Source: Myotis daubentonii
Lineage: Eukaryota > Chordata > Mammalia > Chiroptera > Vespertilionidae
Assembly (NCBI RefSeq): GCF_963259705.1
Contig: NC_081844.1
Location: forward strand, 20,817,715 to 20,881,714
Length of the DNA: 64,000 nt
Direction: 5' to 3'
A program made the position numbers and the translations under genes. Below, one piece after another: positions 1 to 11,464 of the stretch (position 1 is its first letter; the number at the start of each line of letters is the position of its first letter). Under the pieces are notes generated by a model. It was not told the DNA's origin. It ran no database searches and was given only the letters and a program-made list of their open reading frames with translations.

Positions 1-1028
1 TGACACTCTACATGGGCATTCTGTGGCCAGCAGCTTGAGGAAGACTGATCTATTGCTTATCTCTTTGAAGACATTAAAAAATACTGTAATTGTAGTTTTA
101 AAACAGTCCATGTTAAAACAAACAAGAAATATTAAAAAAAAAAATAAAACAGTCTATGTTCTGGATCCAGTTGATCAATTAAAAAAAATCAGGTGATGCT
201 TCATGAGTTCACCAAGCCTGTGGTGAGGCTGGTTCAGGGTTAGGAGGAGGGCAGGGAGGAGCCAAGGCTGCGGATTGCCTAGTTCAGGTCCTTTGTCCCT
301 GCATGGCAGGTGAAGTCCACCTCAGGCCATGACAGGTGGAGGTGGGTGGGCAGGGGATGCCCTGTTCAGTGAGGCCAGCCAAGGGGATCACAGGAATCCT
401 GAATGTAAATTCCCCAACAGCTGTGTCTATTTCAAACCATTTTTAAAAAGTCACACATATGAGTCATAATTCATAGTCTTCAACATGTTAAGCTTGCTAG
501 TTAACAATCTAGCATTTCCTAAGTGTTGGGAGCTGATTATTTTTGAAAATACATTTATTTGAAATTTTACAGCATTCAGGATGCAAATGGGCTCATTCTG
601 TTTTAGCATACTCATTTAAACAATGCTCCCAAGGTGAGATCAGTTCACCTTGACACTGTAAGTGACTTTTGCACATGCAATCTCTGTTGACATGAACTGA
701 AATCCCTCTTTCCCTAAAGCAGCGGTTCTCAACCTGTGGGTCGAGACCCCTTTGGGGGTTGAACGACCCTTTCACAGGGGTCGCCTAAATACATCCTGCA
801 TATCAGATATTTACATTACGATTCATAACAGTAGCAAAATTACAGTTAAGAAGTAGCAACGAAAATAATTTTATGGTTGGGGGTCACCACAACATGAGGG
901 ACTGTATTAAAGGGTCTCGGCATTAGGAAGGTTGAGAACCATAAAGCCTGCTGCCACAGACAGCTCTTCCTCTGCTGCCACTGCCGGCTGGGTAGGATTT
1001 ATACATCCTCCTCCTTTTGGATTTGCAG
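1..1028 (+). other. Intron (3' part), EH1 region
   Basis: No exon is recognisable. A SPIN-type hAT copy lies at 720-942. The first 700 bases are AT-rich with short A runs (132-150, 180-188) and show no repeat I can name. Confidence 0.7.
720..942 (+). mobile_element. SPIN-like hAT transposon, internally deleted
   Basis: Starts cagcggttctcaacctg and ends ggttgagaacc, the terminal inverted repeats of SPIN elements. The inner sequence matches parts of the longer copy at 55472-55782 in opposite orientation, but about 90 bp are missing from the middle. The end is eroded, so the 8-bp target duplication is only partly visible (ctaaag / ataaag). Confidence 0.8.
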
Positions 1029-1124
1029 GGTTTCTATGTTGCACTGAGACTAGTGGCCTGTGCACAGAGTGGCCATGAAGTTACCTTGAGCAATCTGAAT
1101 TTGAACATGCCACCGCCTAAATTC
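1029..1124 (+). CDS. EPS15L1: EPS15L1 exon, C-terminal part of EH domain 1
   Basis: 32 codons, phase 0 at both ends, starting [10 protein letters not shown] and ending MPPPKF. Acceptor is atttgcag, donor is gtaagt. It encodes the last helix of EH1, which in this family belongs to the NPF-peptide binding fold, and the start of the EH1-EH2 linker. The preceding EH1 exons are upstream of the window. The frame stays open past the donor only by chance. Confidence 0.95.
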
Positions 1125-2161
1125 GTAAGTGTCAAAATCCTTCCAATTCACCTTGTAATACTACCCATTTGTATCTGTCTGCCTGCCTCTCTCTCCATGT
1201 TTTCTTTTTCCCTTTTTTATTGAGATGAAATTCACATAACCTAAAATTATGAACAATTTGGTGACATTTCATGTATTCACAATATTGTGCAACCATTACC
1301 TCTATCTAGTTCTAGAACATTTTCATCACCCCAAAAGGAAGCCCTCTACCCATTAAGTAATCACTCCCTATTTCCCCTTCCCCAGCCACTGGCAGCCACT
1401 AATCTGCTTCTGTCTCTGGTTTGCCCGTTCTAGACATTTGATGGAATCATACATCTGACTTTCACTCAGTATAATGTCAAGATTCATCCACTTTGTAGTG
1501 TGTGTCGATGCTTCTTTCCTTTTCATGGCTGAGAAAGATTGCATTGTATGACCCACCCGTTTGTTTAATCTGCTCATCTGCTAGTGGACATAAAAATTCA
1601 TCTATAAGGATTTGCACACCTGTTTTCACTTCTTTTCAGTGCAAACCTCAGAGTAGAATTGCTGGGTCTTATGGTCATTGTGTTTAACTTTTTGAGGTCT
1701 TCCCCCTTTGTTTTAACATTTATTTTGAGAGTATGTTTATTAAAGCTGGGGACAGTGAAACAAGGAAGGGCCTTGGATATAGGAAACAACAGGAGAAAGA
1801 CTATGTGGGGCTGCTTTGGCTCTAGAAACGTTAGGGGAAAGAACTGAGCCAAGGTGTGGCTGCTGTCAGCTCACTGGAAAGGCAGAGAAAAGGGGCCCTT
1901 GGAGACAGGTTCAGGGGGTAAGCCTGGGATGAGGCTTCCCTGGTTGCAAGTCTCCTGGGGTCCCTTAAAGTTTAGGAGATGCATGCCTGAGAGGGAAGAA
2001 GAGGGGGGAGGGAACAGCATGGGCATGTTCCCAGAGGGCGAGCGCGCCAGGTCTTCCCCAGTTGTGAAAGCGCTTTGAAATGTGTACCCTTAACATAAAC
2101 ACATGCTCCTGTAATTTCATTCTGTGTCAGTCACAGCAGATTCTTTCTCTTTTCTCCCCAG
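1125..2161 (+). other. Intron between EH1 and linker exons
   Basis: Holds an antisense L1M 3'-end fragment at 1213-1703. The remaining 1704-2161 shows no recognisable repeat or exon. Confidence 0.75.
1213..1703 (-). mobile_element. L1M LINE 3'-end fragment
   Basis: The plus strand reads as the antisense of an old mammalian L1 3' UTR and ORF2 end: tattgagatgaaattcacat, then fragments such as ctaatctgcttctgtctctg and ttgctgggtcttatggtcat. Heavily mutated, no open frame. Confidence 0.75.
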
Positions 2162-2224
2162 CATGACACCAGCAGCCCTTTGATGGTCACACCACCTTCT
2201 GCAGAGGCTCTTTGGGCTGTGAGG
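2162..2224 (+). CDS. EPS15L1: EPS15L1 exon, EH1-EH2 linker
   Basis: A short exon of 21 codons, phase 0 on both sides ([21 protein letters not shown]). The acceptor follows a strong pyrimidine tract (ttttctccccag) and the donor is gtaagt. It is serine/proline-rich and presumably a flexible linker. It is in frame with both neighbours. Confidence 0.94.
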
Positions 2225-3487
2225 GTAAGTGACAGGGGTGACACCCCTTGGCTGTCCTTCATGTGCAGTTGTTTAGCCATTTATAATGTTGATTCAAATA
2301 TTTTATAGGATCGTGTCATCTGTATTTCAGAGTGAGTATGCCATAGAATTGGGATGAAATACTTTTTCAAATGAAAGTCTTTAGAGCAGCTATGGCCTTG
2401 CATTTCTAGGTCATGTTCTGTGGTTTCTGCTGCTTGGATTGCTTAATCAGGATAGAGGGGAAATTGTGAGAACTTGCAAGCTTTTAGGACCTCCAGCATG
2501 TCTTTGCAACTCTTTCTATCATTTCTAGCTAGTTTATATGTTATCACTCTTCCTTCTCTGATGTTTTCATTGCTTTTTGAAGCTTCTCTCAGCACATAAA
2601 CTTTTAAGAAAGAGATGTTATGGCTGGAAAGCTGTTTTACTGCTTCTAGAAAGAGAAAAATGAGTGGTGTCTTCCAGTAAGTGCAGAATGACTCCTAAAG
2701 GAAATGCACATGGGGATGCAGAGATGGTCCCTCAGATAATGATGAGACTTCCTCACTCCCACTCACTGTGAGAGGATTGTCACATTTCCTCACTTTTATT
2801 TGGCTTAAATACTGACATTAACAACAGTCTTGCTATAAAATATTGACCCCCTCCACCCCCCAAGTGCTTCTTTTCTGTTTTTACAGAGTTGGTCTGTTCT
2901 CTCCTTGGAAAGGTTTAGATGGAGAGAGGTCTGTGCAGAGACAGGGCAGGCGGAGGCCTCATGTGACCAAGGAGTGGTGAGGTTTCCTCTGTGAGCAATC
3001 GAGCAGTTTGCTGGTGGTGATCCCAGTAGCAAAGGCCTTTTTCTTTAACCATCGTTCAGTTGCATGATGCTTGCTTTGAAAAAGGGCTGCTTTGTCATGA
3101 AAAATGGCACCAAAGAGATCTTATTCCTTGAACACTTCTGGCCTCTTTCTGGTGGGGGCCATGTGGAGGCCACAGGAAGAGGGCTTGCAGCTGAGGAGCC
3201 TTTGAGGCCTTGAGGAGGGTAGACAGTCAGGGTAGAAGTGGGGCTGGGATGGGGTAGACTGTTTTCAAGAGAGATTCCATTCAGAGAGAACCGTGACAAA
3301 CAAACCTGAAGGGCCAAGTGTTCTTTTCTGTTGTGAAAGTTTCTGGATTTCTTGAAGCACCAAGTCACTGAGCCTGACAGATCAGCGGGAGAAGCCCAAC
3401 GCTCAAGGCAGACATAGAGTGTTTGGCTTCTTATCGCTCACAGAGGCTCATGTGTGCAGTGTCTGGTCATCTTCTTGTTCTTTTGTG

Positions 3488-3900
3488 TGTGTGTGATTAA
3501 ATACACATAACAGAGTTCACCATCTTAATGATTTTTAAGTGTACAGTTCAGTTGTGTTAAATACATTCACATTGTGCAGCCATCACCACTATCCATTCTT
3601 AGAACTTGTTCATATTCTAAACACAAACTCTGTCTCCATTAAACACTAACTCCCCATTCACTTCTCTCAGCCCCCAACACCCACCATTCTGCTTTCTGTC
3701 TCTGTGAGTGTGACCACGTTAGGGACCTCATATAAGTGGAATGACACAGAATTTGTCCTTGGTGTCTGGCTTATTTCACTTCGCATAATGTCCTCCAGAC
3801 TCATCCATACTGAAGCTTGTGTCAGAATTTCCTCCTTTTTAAGATTGAATGTTACTCCAGTGTCTGTGTGAACCACATTTTGCTGCTGCTTTCTTTTTTT
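3488..3900 (-). mobile_element. L1M LINE 3'-end fragment
   Basis: Antisense L1M 3' UTR, beginning near tgattaaatacacataacag and running through cactttgcataatg-like and cactccagtgtctgtgtg-like segments. Same family group as 1213-1703. No coding capacity. Confidence 0.7.
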
Positions 3901-4231
3901 GAGGAACACTTGTTGAGAGTGTTTTCCTAGGGCTCCCAGTGGTTTCAGCTTGTAGTCAGAGCGGGTGGTGAGAGGTCTTCGGTCTCCTGGTTGCAATTAC
4001 TGCAGGCTCTATCTCTGCAGGAGGTATATTGGAATCTCCCACCCAAAACTTCCTCACCGACAGCCCCTTTATATGCTGTCCTCATGTCATATTTCAAAAT
4101 AGCAGGAGCTACTGCTCTGCCCAGACCTTCACTCTGTTAATGAGGAATTTTTATTATTTATTATTTTACTGTTAGACAAGGGAACTTCCTAGTTTAATGC
4201 TGATTTGGATAGCTAGTTACTTAAATCTTTG

Positions 4232-4457
4232 TTTTATTTTTTTAAAATATGTTTTTATTACTTTCAGAGGGGAAGGAAGAGGGAGAGAGAAATAGAAACA
4301 TCAATGATAAGAGAGAATCATTGATTGGCTGCTTCCTGCACACCCCACACTGGGGATCGAGCCCGCAACCCAGGCATGTGCCCTTGACCGGAATCGAACC
4401 TGGGACCCTTCAACCTGCAGGCTGAGGCTCTATCCACTAAGCCAAACTGACTAGGGC
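4232..4457 (-). mobile_element. Ves SINE (first of a pair)
   Basis: tRNA-derived SINE. The plus strand shows the T-rich tail, then the body, then the reversed promoter end finishing gactagggc. The reversed B-box region is tcgaacctgggaccc. It abuts a second copy at 4458-4669, and the pair shares one outer target duplication, aaatctttg (4223-4231 and 4670-4678). Confidence 0.88.
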
Positions 4458-4669
4458 TAATATATTTTTATTGCTTTTAGAGAGAGGAAGGGGAAGGGAT
4501 AGAGAGACAGAAACATTGATGAGGGAGAAACATTGATCGGCTGCTTCCTGCACGATTCCCCCTCCTGGGGATCGAGCCTGCAGCCTAGGCACGTGCCCTG
4601 AATGGGAATCGAACCATGATCTCCTGATTCATGGGCCGAAGCTCAACCACTGAGCTACACTGTCCGGGC
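4458..4669 (-). mobile_element. Ves SINE (second of a pair)
   Basis: Same orientation as its neighbour and ends tgtccgggc. It belongs to the subtype with ctcctgattcatgggccg in place of the dinucleotide-rich form. The outer target duplication of the pair follows directly at 4670-4678. Confidence 0.87.
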
Positions 4670-5049
4670 AAATCTTTGGTTTACTTTTATATTTGGCTTT
4701 TTAATTCTGTTAGTTCTGTAGATTGATATCCAGATTTAGTTCCTTGTTTAAAGAACTAAAATCCATGCATGCTCTTGTCCTAGGACACAGATGGAGTGAT
4801 CTTTATCTCCCTGGCAGCCCCTGGGGTCAGATCCTCTCTCTCCTATTGATCTTGACTGCCAGATCCATGGGTATCAGAGGAGGTTTCTTGCAGGGCATAA
4901 GTTCATTCTGGAACTGCTGTAAGACTGTCTTGTGCATTTAGGTGAGGCCTGGGGTGGATCCTCGCCCACGTTCATTGAGCTTCCAGCTTGCTTTAGACTC
5001 TCCCACAGGCCCACTTTTTTACTCACTTGGGCTATTTCTTTCCAACTAG

Positions 5050-5175
5050 GTGGAAGAAAAGGCAAAATTCGATGGAATTTTTGAAAGCTTGTTACCTATA
5101 AATGGCTTGCTCTCTGGAGACAAAGTTAAGCCAGTTCTCATGAACTCAAAGTTGCCTCTTGATGTCCTGGGCAGG
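5050..5175 (+). CDS. EPS15L1: EPS15L1 exon, first half of EH domain 2
   Basis: 42 codons, phase 0 on both ends, from [14 protein letters not shown] to LPLDVLGR. It covers the first helix-loop-helix (F-x-x-I-F pattern) of EH2 and the LPxxVLGR helix that precedes the conserved tryptophan. Acceptor is tttccaactag, donor gtaagt. An antisense ORF over this region is a shadow. Confidence 0.96.
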
Positions 5176-6711
5176 GTAAGTGGTTTTCTCACCTCCCTAA
5201 AGGCTGCAGATTCTGCTGGCCCCATGTTTGCTGTCCACAGACACTCCCTAGGCTTTACACATGGCTCATTCAGGTGGCAGACTACAGGTTGAGAAGGCCA
5301 GGCTGTGACAGCATCATCAGAGGCAGCCTGGCATGCTGGGTAGTGCCATTCTACCCCCAGGGGACATGAGCGATGTCTGGAGCAGTTTGGGCTGTCCCAC
5401 CTGGCTTGGGTGCTGTTGGCATCATGTGGATGGAGGCCAGAGGTGCTGCACAACACCCTGCAGTCCCTAGGATGCCCCACAAAGAATGATTTGGCCCATG
5501 TCAGTGGGGAAGCCCTGGGCACGGGGAGGACTGTGGAGGCAGGAGGGCCCATTCCTATACTGGTTCCCCCACACATACACCGTATCTTTGGGAAAGTTAC
5601 TTTTCTGCTTCCTAAATGAAAAGGCATAAAGCCCTCAGCCCAATACTGAACACCTTTATTTTTTTATTTTTTACTAACATTTAGAAATTCCACCAAATCT
5701 TTTGTACTAGTTATATGAAGCTTTAAAATTAGCTCATGTCTTATGAAAATGGTTTCATTATTAAAATTTCTTATAGCCATTTTCAGGGACCTTAATGACT
5801 TCAATGGCTTTAAGGCTTGTAACATGGTTTTACTATTGCCAGCTTTTCTGAAAACCTTTTAGAGGGCATTCCTATGCTTGAGGGGACTATGAATACTCTG
5901 GTGTCCCTAGAGTTCAAGGTGGGGTCCCAGGAGGCTGGCCTGGGGTGCAGGGCCTGTTAAGGGTACTGGGGACTCCGTGTGCCAGACTGAGGAGTTGTCA
6001 GCAGGGCATGGTAGTGTCAGAGTTTGTTCTAGAGCAGTCCCTGAAGTTACCCTGGGCATAGTACTAAAGGCAGGGAGGCCAGCTGGAGGCTCTGGCCTCT
6101 GGAATGTTTGAGAGGTCATAGCCAAGGACACAGCAGGGTGGAGAGCTAACTTGGGTCATTGCCTCAATTGTGCTTTAAAAAATCTGGCACGTGGCCTTTT
6201 TCTAGGAACTCATACCTGTCTGCCTGGTCTTCAGGTCCTAGGTAAGCCTAGCACAAGCCTAGCACCTGACTCACCATCTGCTGATGGGAGAGGAGATGAG
6301 ACACCACAGACCTGCTCGACCACATGCCCACGACTGTGTGGGTGGGGTGGGGGGCGGCGGGGTCGTCTTATGTTTAGAGCAACACCTGTGCCAAAAACAA
6401 ACTATCACAAACTATCTTTCTAGCTAAGATTTCTTTGTGAGGTGATAAAGAAAAAAATCAGGGAGGATGTGATTACAATCATGATCATTTGTTAGAGAAA
6501 ATCATGAACATAATATGACAGAATGGTTCTTGGAACTCATAATACTTCATTGGATGATGGTTTTTCAGAGAATCTGCAGATTGGTTCTTAATGCATTTTG
6601 ATTGCCTTGTTTTAACTCCAGCATGCACTCAGAATCTGAGTTCTGGTGGGCTCTCTTGCCGCACACCAGCCCTTCCTCCCCCAGTAAGCCTTGCTGCTCT
6701 TTCCCTTGCAG
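5176..6711 (+). other. Intron inside EH2, no named repeat
   Basis: 1.5 kb without any recognisable exon or repeat. A G-rich run lies at 6340-6362. ORFs here on both strands have no family resemblance. Confidence 0.6.
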
Positions 6712-6771
6712 GTCTGGGACCTCAGTGACATTGACAAGGATGGACATCTGGACAGAGATGAGTTTGCTGTG
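6712..6771 (+). CDS. EPS15L1: EPS15L1 exon, EH2 EF-hand loop
   Basis: 20 codons, phase 0. It starts VWDLSD, where the W is the conserved EH residue that contacts NPF peptides, and carries a canonical 12-residue EF-hand loop [12 protein letters not shown], with acidic residues at loop positions 1, 3, 5, 9 and 12 and Gly at 6. Acceptor is cttgcag. The donor GTG|gtaggc is weaker than its neighbours, so skipping of this 60-nt exon would keep frame but remove the calcium loop. Confidence 0.96.
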
Positions 6772-6881
6772 GTAGGCCCACACTGTGACTCTCTTTCCTC
6801 ACTCTGTTGTGCCTCTCATGGTGTGGGGAAGGTTTCTGGACTTATTTTTTTCTTTAATTTTTAAAAATGTTTATTTAGATA

Positions 6882-7223
6882 CTAGGAGCTCAGTGCACAA
6901 AATTTGTGCACTCAGGCGGGGGTGGGGGGGGTCTCCTCAGCCTAGCCTGCACCCTCTCATAGTCCGGGAGCCCTTGAGGGATGTCTGACTGCCAGCTTAG
7001 GCCCGTTCCCTGCAACATCCTTAGCACGGCCCCACCATGGCTGCTGCACTCGCCAGGTGTGAGTGCGGCTTTTGGCTGAGTGGCGCTCTCCCTGTGGGAG
7101 CGCACTGACCACCAGGGGGCAGCTTCTGCATTGAGCATCTGCCCCCTGGTGGTCACTGCGCATCAGAGCACCGGTTGTTCTGCTGTTCGGTCGATTTGCA
7201 TGTTAGCCTTTTATTATATAGGA
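6882..7223 (-). mobile_element. HeliBat-type Helitron, non-autonomous
   Basis: A reversed rolling-circle element of 342 bp. The left edge is the 3' terminus (ctag read on the minus strand) with its hairpin gtgcacaaaatttgtgcac. The right edge is the 5' terminus, whose minus strand starts TCCTATATAATAAAAGGC. It sits between A (6881) and T (7224), as Helitrons do, without a target duplication. It carries an inverted pair of CTCF-like motifs at 7107-7123 and 7139-7154. Confidence 0.88.
7107..7154. promoter_or_regulatory. Inverted pair of CTCF-like motifs in Helitron
   Basis: GACCACCAGGGGGCAG (7107-7122) and its exact reverse complement CTGCCCCCTGGTGGTC (7139-7154) flank 16 bases. Each matches the CTCF core CCACCAGGGGGCAG. 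Binding is inferred from sequence only. Confidence 0.5.
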
Positions 7224-7541
7224 TAATTTAGATTTAAAGAAAAGTTATAGTAAACACCCTTCACTCAGATTCTGTTTTACCACATTTATCTTTCTTTCCT
7301 CCCTTTCTCCCTCTCTCTCTATGAGTAAATGTATATATGTGTACACATCCATGAATTTTCTTTTGGACCATTTTAGAATAAGTTACAGATGCTATACCTT
7401 TTAAATAGAAAATACTTAAGTGTGTGTTTCTTAAAACCAAGGAATTTTCTTACATAACCATTTTCCATTTTAAAACCAGGAAATGAGCTTTGAAATTATT
7501 TAATTTATTATAGTAATTATTATTATAGTTATATATTACTA

Positions 7542-7758
7542 TATATATATATTTTAATATTTTTATTGATTTTAGAGAAAGGAAGGGAGAGGGAGAGAGA
7601 AACATCAATGATGAGAGAGAATCATTCATTGCCTGCCTCCTGTAAGCCTCCTACTGGGGATTGAGCTCACAACCTGGGCATGTGCCCTGACCTGGAATTG
7701 AACCCTGACCTCCTGGTTCATGGGTTGACACTCAACCACTGAGCTATACCAGCCAGGC
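7542..7758 (-). mobile_element. Ves SINE
   Basis: Flanked by a perfect 10-bp target duplication, tatattacta (7532-7541 and 7759-7768). The body ends ccagccaggc. Inserted into the L1M remnant. Confidence 0.92.
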
Positions 7759-9311
7759 TATATTACTAAATTATATCATCTATATAATCTAAGGATATTA
7801 TTCATATTTTTGCCAATTTTCTGCAAAATGCCCTTTGTAGTTAAAGAGACTCCAGCCTGGTATGTTCTGTTCTGTAACCCTGTTTCTTTTGTGTCCTCTA
7901 ATCTGGGGCAGCTCTGTCTTCATGTCCCATGGCACACATGGGCATTTGAAGAGTGCATTTGTAGAGTGTCCCTCAGTATGGGGTTGTCTCTTGTTCTCTC
8001 TGATGATCCAGGCTGTGCACCTTTATGGGATATGTGTTCTCCTGGGGTATCCATAGGACATGTGATGTCTTATGGCAAGTCATCTCTAGAACATGTGATG
8101 TTTTATTACATAACATTGTGACAGTGTCAATTCTTGATTGAGGTCAGCGTGGAGGCTGTAGTTACTCTTTTTCTTCGTGTTCAGTGTCTTGTGAGAGACA
8201 CATGGAGACTGAATACCCTGATACCCCTCTGATTCTCACCTGTTCATCTTCCCATCCTCCCAGGAGTCTTGACTCCATCAGTTAGGATTCTGGTGGTTGC
8301 AGGTGGGGATCTTGTAATTCCATCATTCCTTGCACATTTTCTAGCTAGCCTTCTACCGTTAGGAATTTGTTTCTATCAGAGTGGACTATGGATGCGTCCT
8401 CTGCTTCACGGTTTGTAATCCCTTACTGGCCTGACTTATTTTGCCCAGTGGGAGCGCTTCCCAGTTGACTCCTTTGTCCTTTGGTCACATCCCATCATTC
8501 TCTGACCAGTTGTTTCCTCATGGCACAGTAAGACCCGCCTGGCTCCCCCAGTCAGCCCTTTTTCCAGGGCGTCCCAGTCCTTGTAGTGGAGAATGTTGTT
8601 GGAAACCAGTCTGGGCACTGGGGTGCTCAGTACCCCTGGGGTGCTCCTGCGCCACGTCGGCTTCTGTCTGGGCCTAAACCCAGGCACTCTCACCCTCTTC
8701 TTTTAGTGATAGCAGTGGAACTGTGTGCAGATAAGGCTCTTCTGTCCTATGTGCTACCTTCCCATATAGCTGCCCTCCCTGCTCAGCCCTGCAGCGACCT
8801 ATCCGCTTCTTCAGCTGCCCGGTGGGCTGGGCTGACCTCTCCTTGAGCCTGCCCTCTTCATCCTGTGCCCCTGTCAGTCTGTCCCTCCTCTTCTCTCTCC
8901 CTTCCACCTCATCCCCATGTTGGACCTTCCTCCCATTCAAAGGGTTTATTCACTTACCTCATTCTATTACATCTCAAACAAAGAATAAAGTAGTCCCTTG
9001 TACTTAAGGATAAGGCTTTAATAAGCAGTAATTAAGTTTAAAGGTCCCCCCCCCCGCCCCCGCCCCAAAGAACAAAATTAAAAAAAAAAATACCACAATT
9101 ATGAATTATCTGGGAATACCCAACCATATCCCTCTGTTCTAGGGATTTTAAATATCTTTAAAATGTGATTTTCACAGCATATACATGAATTGAAGCGTCT
9201 TCCTATCTTTACTATAAAGCCTTTGAGCTTTTAAGCTTCTAGGTTAAATCTAAACCATTTTACAAGGAAATTACAGATTTCTCTTACCATCCCCTTTCAT
9301 AATCCTAATGC

Positions 9312-9637
9312 CAGGAGTGGGGAACGTCCAGCCTGAAGGCCATATAAGGCCCATGAAATGATTTGGTCTGGCCCTGCCCAGGCATTAGGGGTGAGTTAAT
9401 TAAATGTTTGACCAAATATAGCAGCCTAATATTTTTGTATTATGAATTTAGCTTTTATTCAAAATTAAATAAGCAAAAGCAAGTTTTTCAGAAACTCACA
9501 AATTATTTACATAAAAGAAAGTTAATAGGGATAGTCCTAAAGCAGGCTAATTTTTAAGTTGATAATTTTGTATGGCTCACAAATGATTTTATAGTTATCT
9601 AAGTGGCCCTTGGCAGAAAAACGTTTCCCCACCCCTG
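9312..9637 (+). mobile_element. hAT transposon, non-autonomous, 326 bp
   Basis: Ends caggagtggggaacgt and acgtttccccacccctg are imperfect inverted repeats of the CAGGGGTGGGGAAC type. Flanks cctaatgc and ccttacac could be a decayed 8-bp target duplication (5 of 8 match). The interior is AT-rich with no transposase frame. Confidence 0.75.
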
Positions 9638-9739
9638 CCTTACACCTAACAAGTATTCAGTTGTGTTTTCTCCACTCATGTCAACTTTGTTCTGCCTTTT
9701 CACTTTGAGCATTTTCCATGTTTCTCCATCCTGTTGTTT

Positions 9740-10290
9740 TCACTGGTTGTCCATTATTATTACTATTTTTTGTATAGTAAAATATAACATAAAATTTACC
9801 ATCTTAATACACGGCACCAGAGTTAAGTTAGGGTTTTTTAAAATGCTGACACACTGAGCTCAAAAGGTTCACTACCACTGACCTAGAGGAACCATTCTTA
9901 AAACATTGCCTTCATATTATTTCCATGGTGTTCTGTCAATTTGGATCTTATTCTTTCTGAACATGAATTTAACATGTTAATATGTACATTTTTAAAGAAG
10001 TATATTTTACAGATACAAAAATTTATTTAAATGGATCTTATAACAACAACAAAAAGAATTACCATCTTAATAATTTTTAAGTGTCCAATTCAGTGGCATT
10101 AAGTACATTCACATTGTTGTGCCATCCCCACTTCCATCCATCTCCAGAACTCTCTACATCCTGCAAAACTGAAACCCTGCCCTTATTAAACATGAAACTC
10201 CCCAGTCTCCTCCCCTTGCTCCCTCATTATTTTTTCATATTTCTTTTGACTGCACGACTTAAAGTGTTCATATCATTGAAGTGTCCTTGG
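9740..10290 (-). mobile_element. L1M LINE fragments
   Basis: Antisense L1M phrases occur at 9775-9808 (aaaatttaccatcttaata) and 10040-10240 (cattaagtacattcacattg and following), separated by the hAT end at 9809-9883 and unassigned AT-rich sequence. Old and broken. Confidence 0.55.
9809..9883 (+). mobile_element. hAT fragment, 3' end only
   Basis: From acggcaccagagttaagtta to ccactg it matches the last part of the complete hAT at 13439-13655 almost base for base. The 5' part is missing. Confidence 0.7.
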
Positions 10291-10397
10291 AGTGGTCCTC
10301 AGGAATGAGGTGATCGGCCCGGAGTGAACCTGGAATGGGCCTCTTTCTTCTCACAGCTTCATGAGCCCCAAGTTGTTTTTTTTTCTCTCTCTCTCTC

Positions 10398-10613
10398 TTT
10401 TTAATATGTTTTTTATTGATTTCAGAGAGAGAAGGGAGAGGGATAGAGATACAGAAACATCAGTGATGAGGAAGAATCATCGATTGGCTGCCTCCTGCAC
10501 ACCCCTTACTGGGGATCAAGCCCGCAACCCGGGCATGTGCTGTGACTGGGAATCGAGCCATGACCTCCTGGTTTATGGGTCGATGCGCAACTGCTGAGCC
10601 ACACCAGCTGGGC
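10398..10613 (-). mobile_element. Ves SINE
   Basis: The T-rich tail after a (CT)n tract (10385-10398) leads into ttttattgatttcagagaga. The body ends ccagctgggc. The reversed B-box reads gaatcgagccatgacc. Target duplication not clear, so the start is approximate. Confidence 0.85.
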
Positions 10614-11225
10614 CCTTTTTGTTTTGTTTTTGTCATTTCTTATCATGTTAGCCAAGATTTATGTTCTTTTTTAAATGGGTCTTAGAATTGTGTCATTTTG
10701 TGTGTGTTTAATATTCACCAGCTGGGTGTAACATTTTGTTGCGTTTTATAGTGACCTACCTGTGTTAAGGATCTGTTCTTTATGTAAATAGCAACTTAAA
10801 GAATATTTTGAAGTGAGGAGCATTGTAAATGTGGTTTGGTCTTGTTACATTTTGAAATAATCTTTTAATCTTTGTTTTAGACAAAGTTTCCATTTCCTAC
10901 CTGCCTGAAACAGGAGAGCCGCCTGTCCTGGGCACAGCACCCTTTCCTGTAGATTTCTGAGTCTCCAGAATATCTTGAAGTAAACACAGCTCTTGTGGTG
11001 TGTCTTTAGATTTTCAAATTCCAGTACTTTGTGAGTTGTCAGCCCTGGCCCTCCTGTGTAGTGAAGGGACGTGTGGAGTTTGGCATGATCGACTTCCTTT
11101 TGTATTTATTCAGTATCACAATTACAAATGCCTTGGAAAATTTTACATTGCAAGTATAGCTTATTAGAAGAGTTGTTTTTTTATTCTGTTCAGCTTAGAA
11201 GTGACCTCAAAAAGAACAATCTTTG

Positions 11226-11464
11226 GCCCTAGCCGGTTTGGCTCAGTGGATAGAGCATCAGCCTGTGGATTGAAGGGTCCAGGGTTCAATTCCTGTCAAG
11301 GGCACATGCCCGGGTTATGGGCTCGGTCCCCAATAGGGGCCATGCAGGAGGCAGCCAATTGATGATTCTCTCTCATCATTGATGTTTCTCTCTCTCCTCC
11401 CTCTCTGAAATCAATAAAATAAACACACACACACACACACGCATATATATACATATATACATAA
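11226..11464 (+). mobile_element. Ves SINE with CA/TA-rich tail
   Basis: A forward copy: ggccctagccggtttggctc, B box gggttcaattcc, ending in aataaaata then (AC)n (about 11424-11440) and an AT tail. Flanks aaagaacaatcttt and aaagaatgatcttt form a diverged 14-bp target duplication. Confidence 0.88.

Larger units (their letters stand above)
2225..5049 (+). other. Intron between linker and EH2 exons
   Basis: Contains L1M at 3488-3900 and a composite of two Ves SINEs at 4232-4669. In 2225-3487, 3901-4222 and 4679-5049 I see nothing I can name. Confidence 0.75.
6840..8430 (-). mobile_element. L1M LINE 3'-end remnant, interrupted
   Basis: Antisense old L1 3' UTR in three blocks (6840-6881, 7224-7541, 7769-8430), split by the Helitron at 6882-7223 and the Ves SINE at 7542-7758. 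Recognisable phrases include gttatagtaaacacccttca and gtccctcagtatggggttgt. The family is not resolved further. Confidence 0.6.

Noticed and set aside
5046..5627. 193-residue antisense ORF over an EH2 exon
   Set aside because: Overlaps the real exon in antisense; no conserved motif.
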